Of a DNA stretch of 64,000 nt, positions 8,906 through 18,967 are shown piece by piece. The notes beneath the pieces are model-generated. The model searched no databases. It was not told where the DNA came from and worked only from the letters and a program-made list of their open reading frames with translations. The stretch is from Amoebophrya sp. A120 (lineage: Eukaryota > Sar > Dinophyceae > Syndiniales > Amoebophryaceae): contig CAJINV010000005.1 of assembly GCA_905178155.1 (NCBI GenBank), positions 8,959,222 through 9,023,221 of the forward strand. The letters run 5' to 3'. Position numbers and translations under genes: made by a program. Positions within the stretch are counted from its first letter, which is position 1. Each line of letters starts with the position of its first letter.

Positions 8906-11769
8906 GCAACCCCTTCGTGGACCGCCTGCGCGCCGATGGCGAGACCTTGGCCGGCATCTTCGTCGACTTGCGGAAGCTTGACAGCAAGGTGCTGGCGTAC
9001 ACAGGGCACAGGACGACGACGGCGAGAGACAGTGAAGACTTCGTCTATGACGTCCTTTTTAAGAAGTCGATCCCCCGCCCCGACGCAGTCCCCGGCCGCC
9101 AAGCAGCCGCGGCACCACCGCCCACGCGGAAGATTAACTGGGGCGACAACCGTATTGGGGCGGCCTTGCGTGGCAACAAGAAGGCGAAAAGGGAGGAGCT
9201 CGAAAATTTCGCGCGGAACAACCCGAAGGAGTGGCACCTGCGCAGGAATTGGCATTCCGTTCGCGGGAAGTATGAAGAAGTTGGCGGGACGTTGTGGCCG
9301 TTGTTTTTCGAGCCCGACCGTATTCCGGAGCTGGCTTTTGGTCGCATGGGGCAGATGGTCGGCCACCCCTTCCAAGTGAACACGCAGTCGCTGAGTTTCC
9401 ACGCGCAGCTTCTCCGAAAACGAGCGCACCAAAGTGGCGACGCCAAAAAAGTAGCGCAGGCAGCTGTCTGCGAGGATTTTCTGGACCGCGCAAAAAATGA
9501 GGAGGACGGCTGGGTCGTGACGCCATTGAAGTTCCCGAAGTCCCTGGAGGGACTCGGCGCGAAGGAGTGCGGCTCCCGGAGGTATGAGGTCGCCGCCGGG
9601 CCGCAGCGACTCCCGAGGGGAGCGCGGGCGGCTGCGGTGGCAATGTACAAAGGCCCCGAGGGCGCTTTTCCACTTTACGAGGAGTGGGACATTGAGAATT
9701 GCGACCCGACGGTGACGGTTTTGCTGATCGACCGCTTATTTCCCGCGCCCGCCTCCCCGCCGCCCCTCGTGTGTTTTCGCGAGCTCGTGCGGGACCGGGT
9801 TGCGGTTCGCCGAAATTTAGAAGCAGCGGGGGAGCCGGATGCGAAGACGGCTCTTTTGCGGCTCCTATGCGGCGGGGAGCCGCGTGCTGGCGCGTCGACC
9901 TGGGAAAAGGATTTTGCAGCTGAGTGCCGACTGGTTCGCGAGATTCTTTGCCAGGCCCGGCCGGCTCTGTTCGCGCACCTGCAAGAGGCGCGCAAGGTGG
10001 AAGAAAGCAGGCGGGACGACGTTGGCGCGCCCGCTTTCCTGCCGAGGCAGCCGAACCGCTACCCAGACCCCGCGGCATCTTGCCAGCACCACGCGACGCA
10101 GGACATCGTTAACCGGATAATGTCCGCGCATGTCCGCGCGGTTGTGGACGTTTGCGGAAGGCAGGCAGTCGGGGCGGAGATATTTGACGCCTTTCTCGCC
10201 CGTATCGACTTGCCGGGCGGAGGTGTCGCGGACGCCATTTCCAACATTTCCCGGGAAACGGGGTACCCGGTTCGTCTGGTGCAGAAGGCGGTCCGGGGTC
10301 CGCGTTGGTGGTACCTCATTCCGCAAAGTGAGGCGCCCCGCTTGGACCCGCCGGGCGGGCGGCAGCCCTTCGAGGCCTGCGGACCGGCAATGCTGCGGGG
10401 CCTTGGCGAGGCGGTTCCGCAGCATTGTGGAAGTTTGTCCGCGGAGGACATTGCTGGAATCACGGGGAAGGCGCTCGCTCTTTGTCCGGCTGGCGAGGCC
10501 GCCGACCTCCTCGCCTTAGAGGGCAAGCCGGAGGCGCCATGGGTAAGAGCTTACGTGCTGCAGCGCGTTGACCCGGAGTCTATTGGTGTCCCGGCGCCGC
10601 CACCGATCGCGGAAGGGACGGACGAGTTCGGCGGCGAGGCGCGCTGGCATTGGTGGGCGCTCGAGAGCGGCGCCGGGTATTTCTCCCCGGGCGCGGTGAG
10701 GCTCGTTGATGTTGACGGAGTTCGTGTGCTTCCGCCAGCGAGCGTCGCGGAGGTGCTTGCGTTTTTGGATGCTTGCCCGGTGTGTTTCATCTATGTGGAG
10801 ACCGCTCCGGGAGAAGCCGGCGACGCGGTTGCCGCTCGGCTGCTCGGTATGGCGGACAACCTGGCGCACTTTCAGCTGAAAGGGGACGCGCGAAAGGACC
10901 CGGATGATTTTCCCCAGACGGCCGCGAAGCGGACGAAGACGTACAAATTTAAGCCCTTGCAGTGGAAACATGTAAAGACGCGCCGGTGGTTCCGGGTTGC
11001 AACGTGTTCCCGGGACCGAGAGTGCCACCGTTGCCGGATGTGTGGGGTTTCCCCGGTTCCACACAATTCCACCACCCACAAGCACCTCCTGTGCAGCTGG
11101 CGCTTTCATGGGGATACCCCGCCGGACATGGTCGAGGAGATTCCGAAGTACGAAGCAGAATTCGGAAAACCAGACGAATCATACTACATGTCCCTGCAGC
11201 AACTTGCGCCGAGCTTGCGCCAGAAGGTGCACAGATACACCCTATCGGGCGGAAACATGGTGGACGAAAAAACGCTCCAGGACCGAAAGCCCGGCACCAA
11301 GAACGACCCGTCCGCGCGAATTGACCAGATTCTCGGCATGGATGGCGCAGCCCTCCGCGAGAACTTCTTCCCCGGGGTATTCGAGTGCGCCACCTGCGGG
11401 GCGGGCTGCGAATTGGGCGAAACCCGCTGGGGTATGCCGGAGTGGGTCTGCAAGTGTGGCGCTGCCACCCCGTGCGATTTTTTTCGTGAAGCAGGCCTGG
11501 TGACTCGGTCAACCACCCCAATCGCCACCGCGGTCCAAGTTGTGCGCGGTTTCGTTTTGGGGCGAACGTCCTCGCAGACCGCCCTCGATTTGGCCATCCA
11601 CTCTAGTACGGTCGGGCTGATGTACGACAGCATCGTCGCCGCAGCCGCCTCGCTGTACCACATGCAGAGCGAACTGGTAACCTACCCCAAAGTCTCCTGT
11701 GTCGAGGCAGATGAGGCGTGCTTCGGCAGGACGACGGTCGACCACATCGAGGCCCAGTGGGCCCCGAAA
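8905..11769 (+). CDS. Family-A-like (TV-Pol-type) polymerase fused to zinc-ribbon transposase N terminus
   Basis: One continuous frame of about 955 codons. The polymerase-like part has motif A YEEWDIENCDPTVTVLLID (Asp codon at 9688) and a basic helix AKTALLRLLCGG (Lys codon at 9844). It also has a motif-C-like EIFDAFLARI (Asp codon at 10186), followed by SRETGYPVRLVQK. The order and spacing resemble TV-Pol proteins, relatives of family A polymerases known from mobile elements and virophages, which are often joined to SF3 helicases. After a linker of about 230 residues come a Cys/His cluster (CHRCRMCG...HLLC, about 11002-11100) and a zinc ribbon (CATCGAGCE...CKCG, about 11383-11460). A helix-turn-helix-like segment and VEADEACFGR (first catalytic Asp codon at 11710) close it. 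The ribbon-HTH-DE order is that of IS1595/Merlin transposases. The frame meets TAA at 11770, inside the inserted element. The polymerase call is less certain than the transposase call. Confidence 0.55.
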
Positions 11770-12736
11770 TAAAAAATCTATGGCGTTGCTGAAAAATTTT
11801 TTTTTCGAAAGAAAAAAAAACTCCGGCCCCGGCCACTACATGACGAAACGAAAACAAACAGGAGCCCCAAGGGGCGCACCACATGCCGGACTAATTGCAA
11901 GGCAACGCCGGACACTGGGAGGCAAAGAGAAACAACACAGCCGGGGCACCGCCCTCGACACCTGGCCGAACAACACCCGCCAAGCAAGAGACATCAGGCG
12001 CAGTCCAGTCCTATGGCCCGAGGCACTCCCGAGGAAAGCAAAGAAAGGGAGGCAGCGAGACCCAACATCATGAGGGCACACAAAAAAGACTTCCGCCTGT
12101 CCCATGCACAACACCACGACCGCCGGCTGACTTGGGATCAACTAATGGGCGAAAAAAAGTCAGCGAATGGGCAGAAAAAAGTCAGTTTTTGAGCAGTTTA
12201 TGGGAACAAAAAGTTCAAAAAAAGTCGCCGCTTTTGCATGTATAGGGAAAATCCCTCAGGTTTTTTGCCCACGCCCATTTTTCTGACTTTTTTCTGACTT
12301 TTTAATGATTTTTTTCTGACTTTTTTCTGACTTTTTTTCGCCTTTTTGCTGATTTTTTTGCCGCGCATGTCGCGCCACGAGTTGCCATGGGCCCGCGTTG
12401 GGCTCGGCAACCTGCGCTGCAAAACGACCAACCGGAGAGGCTTTCACCGACCAACCGGGAGGCCCTCTCTTGGTGAAGACAATCGCCAAGACACCTCCTC
12501 CCGGTCTGCAACATTTCGCCCCATGTGGTGGGCGCCATCGACACACACCACACGGCGCAACACGCAAGGCCTCTGCCCCGAAAACGAAGAGCCGGACGCC
12601 AACCGGCACAGAAAGGCGCCGGAACATGAATGGGGCCAAAGCTTCGCCACAAACCCCCCGGCGGCAAAATTTTAAAAAAATGAAAGCCAAGCAGTTCGGT
12701 TTTTCAATGAACGCCATAGATTTTTTATTTTTTCGG
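11764..12736. mobile_element. 970-bp insertion with A/T-rich inverted ends inside the transposase
   Basis: Left end CCGAAATAAAAAATCTATGG is repeated in inverse at the right end (CCATAGATTTTTTATTTT then TTCGG), giving arms of about 20-25 bp that share ATAAAAAATCTATGGCGTT. It lies between the first and second catalytic Asp of the DDE domain. The body is unlike the A-G families and contains repeated CTGACTTTTTT words at 12280-12350. It may be a non-autonomous transposon or another introner type; I could not define a clear target-site repeat. Confidence 0.65.
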
Positions 12737-13779
12737 CTACTGGGACTCGATCTGGTCGACGACGGCCCTCCGCGCGCGGCAGAAGGTGCACCAGACGAGG
12801 ATCTTCCAGTGTGTTCTGCAGAGGGGCTGCCCAAAATCGTTAAAGCTTTTCGATTTGGGTGTCGCGGAAAGTCGCGAATCGTCTAGGTTTCCCATTTTGA
12901 AACAGAACGTGTGGAGGTTCGTCTATCGCAAGTTCATACTCCCTGCCTGGGAGGGGGTTCTGCCGGAAAATAGTGGCGAGTGCCTGATGTGGTTGTCCGT
13001 TGACTCCGCCAGCTGCTACAAATTAAAGCGGTCGGAGTACGTACTTCTGTCCGTCGTGCATTCCCAGCGGGAGTTCTGGGCGAAGCTTAAGCACCCGGAG
13101 CTTGCCGACGCGCCGGAGCTCGGCAACAACTGCGCGGAGAACGTCTGGCGGCACTTGCGTAAGTTGCTGAAGGAACGTATGGAAGTGTCAGAGTCGAAAT
13201 CGGCAAAATCGAAATAATTTGCGATGCATAAAGCCGGCACCACTTGGGGCCTCGGTGTGTTTCGAAGTGGCGCATGACAAATTTCGGGAGCACGAAGAGC
13301 AAGCCGGTCATGCTGTTTGGGCGAAGAAGACTGCTCCTGCCGTGCTGCTCCGGCAGGGCATCGCCTTCCTCTAAACAGGCTTGGAATCGGTCTCATTTGC
13401 CTGCTCCCCAGCACAGGCCTCACTTGCCCTACCTTTTCTGCATTGCAAGTTTCTCGATTTTGTCGATTTCGATCCTGGCGCCCCCATAGAACGGTGTGCG
13501 ACAATGCGGAAGGACCACCTGATGCAGAAGCCGAATTGGGTCTACGCTATGGCGTATCTGTTTGTTTCTTCCCTCCCCATCGACGGCCGAGTGTCCGAGA
13601 TCATGCAGATGCTCTTATCGCCGCGAACCCTCTACAGCGTTGGCCCGAGCGTGCCCCCGGAGGGACTGTCACAGGAAGAGCAGGACGCCCTCTCCGAGGA
13701 AGAGTGGTCCGACGAAGAAGACGAGCAGCCGGAGTCCGATCTCAAGGAGCTCTTCGACCTGTCGCCGTCCGAGGGATAG
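12737..13779 (+). CDS. C-terminal catalytic part of the DDE transposase, two exons
   Basis: Frame continues from about 12737 to 13177, then introner F1, then 13494-13779. It carries MWLSVDSASCYKL (second catalytic Asp codon at 13002), SVVHSQREFWAKL, and NNCAENVWRHLRKLLKER (third acidic residue, Glu codon at 13137). Together with VEADE upstream this completes a D-D-E triad in the IS1595/Merlin pattern. Deleting F1 with one GAACG repeat joins KER to CATMRKDHLMQKPNWVYAMA in frame. The protein then ends in an acidic tail rich in Glu, Asp and Ser, terminating in TAG at 13777-13779. The exact join across the 970-bp insertion is unresolved, so residues between the first and second Asp may be incomplete. 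Confidence 0.6.
13178..13488. mobile_element. Introner F1 (family F) inside the transposase gene
   Basis: Perfect 5-bp flanking repeat GAACG. Ends TATGGAAGTGTCAGAGTCGA and GATTTCGATCCTGGCGC...CATA are inverted. It interrupts the C-terminal part of the DDE domain and its removal restores the frame. Confidence 0.85.
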
Positions 13780-14052
13780 CGTTGCTTTCGGAAACTATAT
13801 CAGTTAAGACTCGAAATATCAGCAACACCAATAAACTCAGCAATTTACGCAAGCGCCGCCAGTACGTTCTCCGTGCAGTTGTTGCCGGGTTCGGGCGTGT
13901 CGGCAGGCTCCGGGCGCTTAAGCTTCGCCCCGGTCGTGTATATCAGAAATCAGGAATATGCGTAGCATTGTGCAACAGAAGAAAATCGAGCAGGCATATA
14001 ATACGAGAAGCGTACTAGATTCCTAGAAATAACAGAAACGACAGTCGAAGCG

Positions 14053-14206
14053 TTGAAATTTCGGAAAAGATAAAGCCTACGCTGGCCGTTCGCAGATAGA
14101 TTTTTCATTTTTTCACAAGCTGGCTCGCAGCGTTGAAATTCCGGAAAAGATAAAGCCTACGCTGGCCGTTCGCAGATAGATTTTGTATTTTTTCACAGGC
14201 TGACTC
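14053..14206. repeat. Two tandem copies of a 77-bp unit
   Basis: Both copies contain GCGTTGAAATTCCGGAAAAG (one base different in the first) and GGCCGTTCGCAGATAGATTTT. They lie head to tail with a short TTTTTCACA tail in each. Confidence 0.9.
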
Positions 14207-14351
14207 TGTACAAAAGTGGAGCTGGAGACATTCGAAAAAAATGCCCAAGGCTGCTGAAAAACATAAAAGCGAAGGAAGACCGGAGGCCGGCAGACTCCTG
14301 CGCATGTGTGTCCCCCTTCTCCTTTCTTCTCTCGCCGTGTATTATCTCGCG

Positions 14352-14990
14352 AGGGACAGAGGACCGAGGACCGGAGACCAGCAGGCTCCCTGTTATGTGC
14401 CCGACCTTTCAAGCTACCGCCTCACCTCGCCAACTACTACCTTGTGAGCGACTGAGGACCGAGGACCGGAGACCAAGAAACCCCCTTTCATGTGTCTCAG
14501 CTTTCTAATTTCTTACCCCTTCAAGTATTACCTTTGGAGCGACTGAGGACCGAGGACCGGAGACCAAGAAACTCCCCTTCGTGTGTCTCAGCCTTCTACT
14601 TTCTTATCCCTTCAAGTATTACCCTTTGAGCGACTGAGGACCGAGGACCGGAGACCAAGAGACTCCCTTTCGTGTGTCTCAGCCTTCTACTTTCTTATCC
14701 CTTCAAGTATTACCCTTGGAGCGACTGAGGACCGAGGACCGGAGACCAAGAAACTCCCTTTCATGTGTCTCAGCTTTCTAATTTCTTACCCCTTCAAGTG
14801 GGACCCTTTGGGCGACTGAGGACCGAGGACCGGAGACCAAGAAACTCCCTTTCATGTGTCTCAGCTTTCTAATTTCTTATCCCTTCAAGTATTACCTTTT
14901 GAGCGACTGAGGACCGAGGACCGGAGACCAAGAAACTCCCTCTCATGTGTCTCAGCCTTCTACTTTCTTATCCCTTCACGAGACCAAGAA
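14352..14990. repeat. Tandem repeat, 91-bp unit, about six copies plus a diverged first copy
   Basis: Units start GAGCGACTGAGGACCGAGGA at about 14447, 14538, 14629, 14720, 14811 and 14900. Each contains CTCAGCTTTCTAATTTCTTA and CCCCTTCAAGTATTACC, with few differences. A diverged copy at 14352-14446 has GAGGGACAGAGGACCGAGGA. The last unit is cut short at about 14990. Confidence 0.95.
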
Positions 14991-15524
14991 GCCCCCTCTT
15001 AGGAGTTGTAAGGAAGGTTCTTCCTTTTGCGGAAGTTGAGCGGTTGAGTGTTGTTTGTTGTTGTTGCAGTTCTTGCTCAAGTAGAGAAAAAACGCCAATC
15101 ACGATGGAGCTGCTGTTATTCCGTACCATGCCAAGAACTACAACTACCCGGCCAGGTCTAGCACAAGAACTCGTGACAATTTTTTTTTTCAAAACTTCAA
15201 TCCTTTTTCATACTGCAGCCAAGAAGGGAAGCACTCGTGCCAGAGGGCTGTTAAACCAAATTTTGTCTTTTAGAGCTGAAGTTTTTTTTGTTCACAGTTC
15301 ATCATTCATTTATCATCATCTTTGGGACGAGAAACGTATTTTATTTTGTTCCTTGTGACGTCTGCCTACATCATTCGTCGTGTGTCGAAATTCGAATCTT
15401 CTCCCTGCGATTACCGCACGAAAAGGATAGATGGATTGACATTCAGCTACTTAAATTTCGGTCCATGAGGAGTCAGTACGAAGTTATTGAACCTATATGG
15501 TACTAACCTCGCCAACCTTCATTC

Positions 15525-18290
15525 TTAAACGATATCCGCCACTTTTGCTAACAGCATGCGTCCGGTCATCCTCTCGTATCCTGAGTAAAAACGTACCCAC
15601 ACCATAGTCAAGATGGGGAATCGGCTAGACAAATCCACAAGTTTTGGCTGTTTTGCATGACAAATTTGGATTCTTAGTGTAGTGCTGTTTGAGCTAGCTC
15701 AGCAGCATCACAGATCTAGCATACCATGCTGATTGGAGCATGACAAATTGCAAAACACGACTAGAAAATGCTTCTCATGGGGCTCCGCATGAGAAACATT
15801 GTCAGCATGCAGATTTGCATTACAACTCTGGTGTGGGTACGTTTTTACTCAGGATATCTCGTACAGCAGAATTACGAGGAAATTCCCCACCAGCAGGAAG
15901 GAATACAGCACTTATTAAGAGGAAAAATCCCCCCTCCCCATATCGAAAACGAAATTTGTGATGCAGATCTGTGGTCACAAATCAGCTTTGTGATGCTAGA
16001 AGGCAAAAGTTGCGGACTCTAGTGCTGTCTAGCGTGGAAAAAACCTTGCGGCTCCAGGATGATAGGAGGTAGCTGGAAGTGGGAAACAGCATGACAGACT
16101 ACCTGCAATTTAGGCCGCAGCTTCGTCTGTGAGCCTTCTAGCAATACAAGTTGATTTGTGTACTCAAATACAGCATCACAAATTCGCGCGCCTTCCGTTT
16201 CCGATATGGGGTGGGAGGATTTTTCCTTTTGATAGCACTGTCTCGTTGTGCTTCAGAAATTCGTCGCCGTGTTTGAAGCCAAACTTGACTATCAGCACCA
16301 CCAACTTCTTATGCTGTGCAAAAGTATCGTACTCGTATAAATGCATTACAAATTGACTTAGCATTACAAATTTAATTTGTAATGCGCATTTGCCTATAAC
16401 AAAAACAAGATTTGTAATGCATAAACGCATACGCAATTAGTACGAGTACGATACTTTTGCAGTTCATACTTCTCGATGAACACCCAGGCCGAGGTGGCCA
16501 CCAAAATGCTGCTGAAAGCTTGCACTGCGGTCTTCCAGATGGGCCGCTGGTGTGACTGATGCGAGAGACTGGTGTCGCCCGTCGCGGTTCTGCCTCCAAT
16601 CTGGGGCTCCACTGCCTCAACCTCCATCGGGATCTGCTGATTTTGGCTGGTATCAAATGCAAATATGTCTGGGTCTGGAAACCTGTGATGCTAAAATGTG
16701 GATGACGGAACTACTTCCGGATGCAGCCCAGCATGACAACTTTCCAGCACGCTTTCTCTTTTCCCATACGCAATCCGCATGAGAAACTGCCTTTTTGCAT
16801 GACAAAAGTGGGAGTGGCTGCGACCCAGACCCAGACGTATTTACATTTGATAGCTGGGTGCGTCCGTGCTCATCAAGGTGCGGTTTAACTGCTCCTGCTC
16901 CAATTTGTGCTGCTGCTGGTGCTGTTGCAACAGCTGTGCGCCGCCCGACGGCGCGGTGTGGTGTTGAAATTCCTGCTGCTGTCCTGCAAAACCCAGGACC
17001 GCGTGCTGCTGCAGATACCAGGCTAGGAGTAGCGAACAGAACCCCACGAAGCCGAACGTGAGCAGTTGCAACCGCAAGTGGTCGGGGAAGAGAATGTCCT
17101 CCACGATCCCTATCCTCAGCAAAAACTTTCCCACCGCAGAGTTGTCATGCAAATGCGTATATGACAGGAACATTTGTAATGCGCATCTCCATAAGGAGCA
17201 TTTCCAATTGTCCTTTGGACTTTGTCATGCTGTAAATCGAGGATGAGACGCTGGGTTTCTCCTAAGGTTGCCTTTGCTACCCAGCACTAAACTGCAGATG
17301 GAAACTTGTCATGCAAAACTCCGAAAACTTGCAGATTGGTGTTGCAGATTTCCCATCTTGACTCTGGTGTGGGAACGTTTTTACTCAGCATAATCCCTTC
17401 GTACCAGTCCCACGTCCACACGATGAAGGGGAAAAGGAGAAACCACTGGAAAACGTTATTGTTGGAAGGTTCGGAGATCGCCGTTTTGATCAGCTCCCGG
17501 GATTATCCAGTGCAAATATGTCTGGGTCTGGAAAGGTGGAACTTGTAATGCTGAGCTTCCACTCCTGTGCAATCTGTCTTGCATGACCAACAAAAGTCGC
17601 AGCCTTTTCTGTCACGCATAAATGCAGTTTCTCATGCGGGCTGCGCATGAGAAAGCGTCCTGCAAACTTGTCATGCTTGGCTGCATGTGGAGGCGTTGTC
17701 ATCATCCACAGTTTAGCATCACAAATTTCCAGACCCAGACATATTTGCATGTGATAGGGATGAAGACGAACCGGAGCCGAGACCGCGGCCGGTATGCATT
17801 GCAAATACGTCTGGGTCTGGAAGTTGGTGACTTGTGATGCTGTTTTTGGATTCCAAAAAAATCTGTATTGCATGAACTGCAAAAGGGTTCCAGTTTTCGC
17901 TACGCGGAGAGGGAATTTCTCATGCTGTATGGGCATCAGAAAGCATTTGCAAAATCTGTGATGCTAGAGCATGCATCACAGACAAAATCATGGGTCATGC
18001 AAAATATGCATGACAGACGTTGCATTTTTCCACGCCCTGACATTGTTGCAGTTGATAGCCGGAAGGTTGCTGCAATTCCCCGGTGAGCTCCTGTGGCGAA
18101 GCGTGTTGCGTCGGTGCCGGCATATTAGAAGTGGTGGTCCCGTAGGAATTCATGATGGCGCAGCGCTGGGTGCAGCCGGTAGGCCGAAAAGCATCAAAAG
18201 CTACGCACTTGTACGGGGGGTCCTCGGCGTCGCCGACTACAGGAATGCAAGATGTGAAGGAGCGCGGCTATGAGGACTATATTTTTCCAC
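15525..18290 (-). CDS. Multi-pass membrane protein of unknown function, eight exons
   Basis: Exons from 5' to 3' (minus): about 18290-18058, then 17787-17757, 17498-17393, 17105-16853, 16645-16469, 16304-16235, 15907-15857 and 15571-15525 (TAA). All seven gaps are introners. Removing each with its 5-bp repeat gives one open frame, for example EGIVEDILFPD and YIEK-LVVLIVKF-type joins. Hydrophobic segments are FQWFLLFPFIVWTWDWYEG, LQLLTFGFVGFCSLLLAWYL, AVQAFSSILVATSAWVFI and LYSFLLVGNFLVILLYE, with a possible fifth at KLVVLIVKFGF. So there are four or five spans and a short tail ending AKVADIV. A Gln-rich loop follows the second span. The upstream part (CVAFDAFRPTGCTQRC) is Cys-rich. The start codon is not identified. 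I do not recognise the family. Confidence 0.65.
15577..15856. mobile_element. Introner B1 (family B)
   Basis: Perfect flanking repeat TCTCG. Splits the last two exons of the membrane protein (LLYE|RMTGRM). Confidence 0.9.
15913..16234. mobile_element. Introner C2 (family C)
   Basis: Perfect flanking repeat GCACT. Separates HNETV from LYSFLLVG in the membrane protein. Left end TATTAAGAGGAAAAATCCCC. Confidence 0.9.
16310..16468. mobile_element. Introner D1 (family D)
   Basis: Perfect flanking repeat CTTCT. A short element (159 bp) whose arms carry GCAAAAGTATCGTACTCGTA and its inverse; nearly the whole element can fold back. Confidence 0.9.
16651..16852. mobile_element. Introner A3 (family A)
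   Basis: Perfect flanking repeat GCTGG. Joins TDAPS to QNQQIPMEVE after removal. Confidence 0.9.
17111..17392. mobile_element. Introner B2 (family B)
   Basis: Perfect flanking repeat ATCCC. Removal joins WDWYEG to IVEDILFPD. Confidence 0.9.
17504..17756. mobile_element. Introner A4 (family A)
   Basis: Perfect flanking repeat GGGAT. The exon between A4 and A5 is only 31 bp after correction for the flanking repeats. Confidence 0.9.
17793..18057. mobile_element. Introner A5 (family A)
   Basis: Perfect flanking repeat GCCGG. Splits LQQPSG from RGLGSGSSS in the membrane protein. Confidence 0.9.
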
Positions 18291-18967
18291 CATCGTCGAC
18301 TTCATCGACAGAAACAACAACAAGTCGCGAAGATCTGCTGTAATGAAGATATTCTATTTTACGTGTCTGACCACGGAGCTCGTGCGGAGCTACGCAAACC
18401 TTTATTCCCAGATAAGTAAAAACATGAGCCTTTTTGAAACTTCTGTCACGAGAGGACCCTGAGGACTTCTGCTCGTCTCACTCACTAGCAATTGCTTCGA
18501 GCTTCCTCCCTCTGAGTGCAAGAAGAACTCTCAAGTAAGTAGTCGTGTGCTCACATCGTCCTCCTGGCACCAAGCTGGTGCGGCGCACGTCGATGGGACT
18601 GCGAGTTTGAGCGAAAACGACATGAGAATTCATGCATTCCGCAGGAGAAACAGCTCCTCATCCCGGAGATTGAGGCTTGGCTCTGAATAAACAACAGAGT
18701 CATCATCAGATGAAGCGTTTTTCTTTTTTCTGTAAAACTCTCTTGTAGTTGTACTTGTATCGCAACGTCGACTACATCACGAGTCGCAATCATTTCTACT
18801 TCCAATTCATCAATATTGTACAGTGCAGGTAGTGCGTGTCATCCCAAGAAATGGCAACAATATGAACTCAAATCTTATACGAAACTCAAATCTTATACTC
18901 AAGTACGACACGACCATGTTCTTGCAACCAAATAAATCTGTACAAAGCAGTGTCCTCGAAAAATCAA
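18291..18967. other. Intergenic region between two minus-strand genes
   Basis: No gene supported. It presumably holds the 5' end of the membrane protein gene and the 3' UTR of the next gene. A short direct repeat, CTCAAATCTTATAC, occurs twice at about 18868-18900. Confidence 0.5.

Larger units (their letters stand above)
6561..13779 (+). mobile_element. Mobile element with helicase, polymerase and DDE transposase
   Basis: The whole coding part of a putative self-replicating transposon. It runs in one direction: an SF3-like helicase (6561 to about 8905), a family-A-like polymerase and zinc ribbon (about 8905-11769), and the catalytic half of a DDE transposase (about 12737-13779). The polymerase, the zinc ribbon and the first catalytic Asp are in one unbroken frame. 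Interruptions are a one-base frame change near 8905, a 970-bp insertion at 11764-12736 and introner F1 at 13178-13488. Element termini were not found, so the true limits are unknown. Confidence 0.6.
13780..15524. other. Gene-poor interval with two repeat arrays
   Basis: Between the end of the transposase gene and the stop of the membrane protein gene I see no supported coding region. It contains a 77-bp duplication and a 91-bp array (listed separately), and AT-richer sequence from about 15180. Confidence 0.6.

Noticed and set aside
14447-14990. Regularly spaced repeats that could suggest a CRISPR array.
   Set aside because: The whole 91-bp unit is conserved, with no variable spacers, and the host is a eukaryote.
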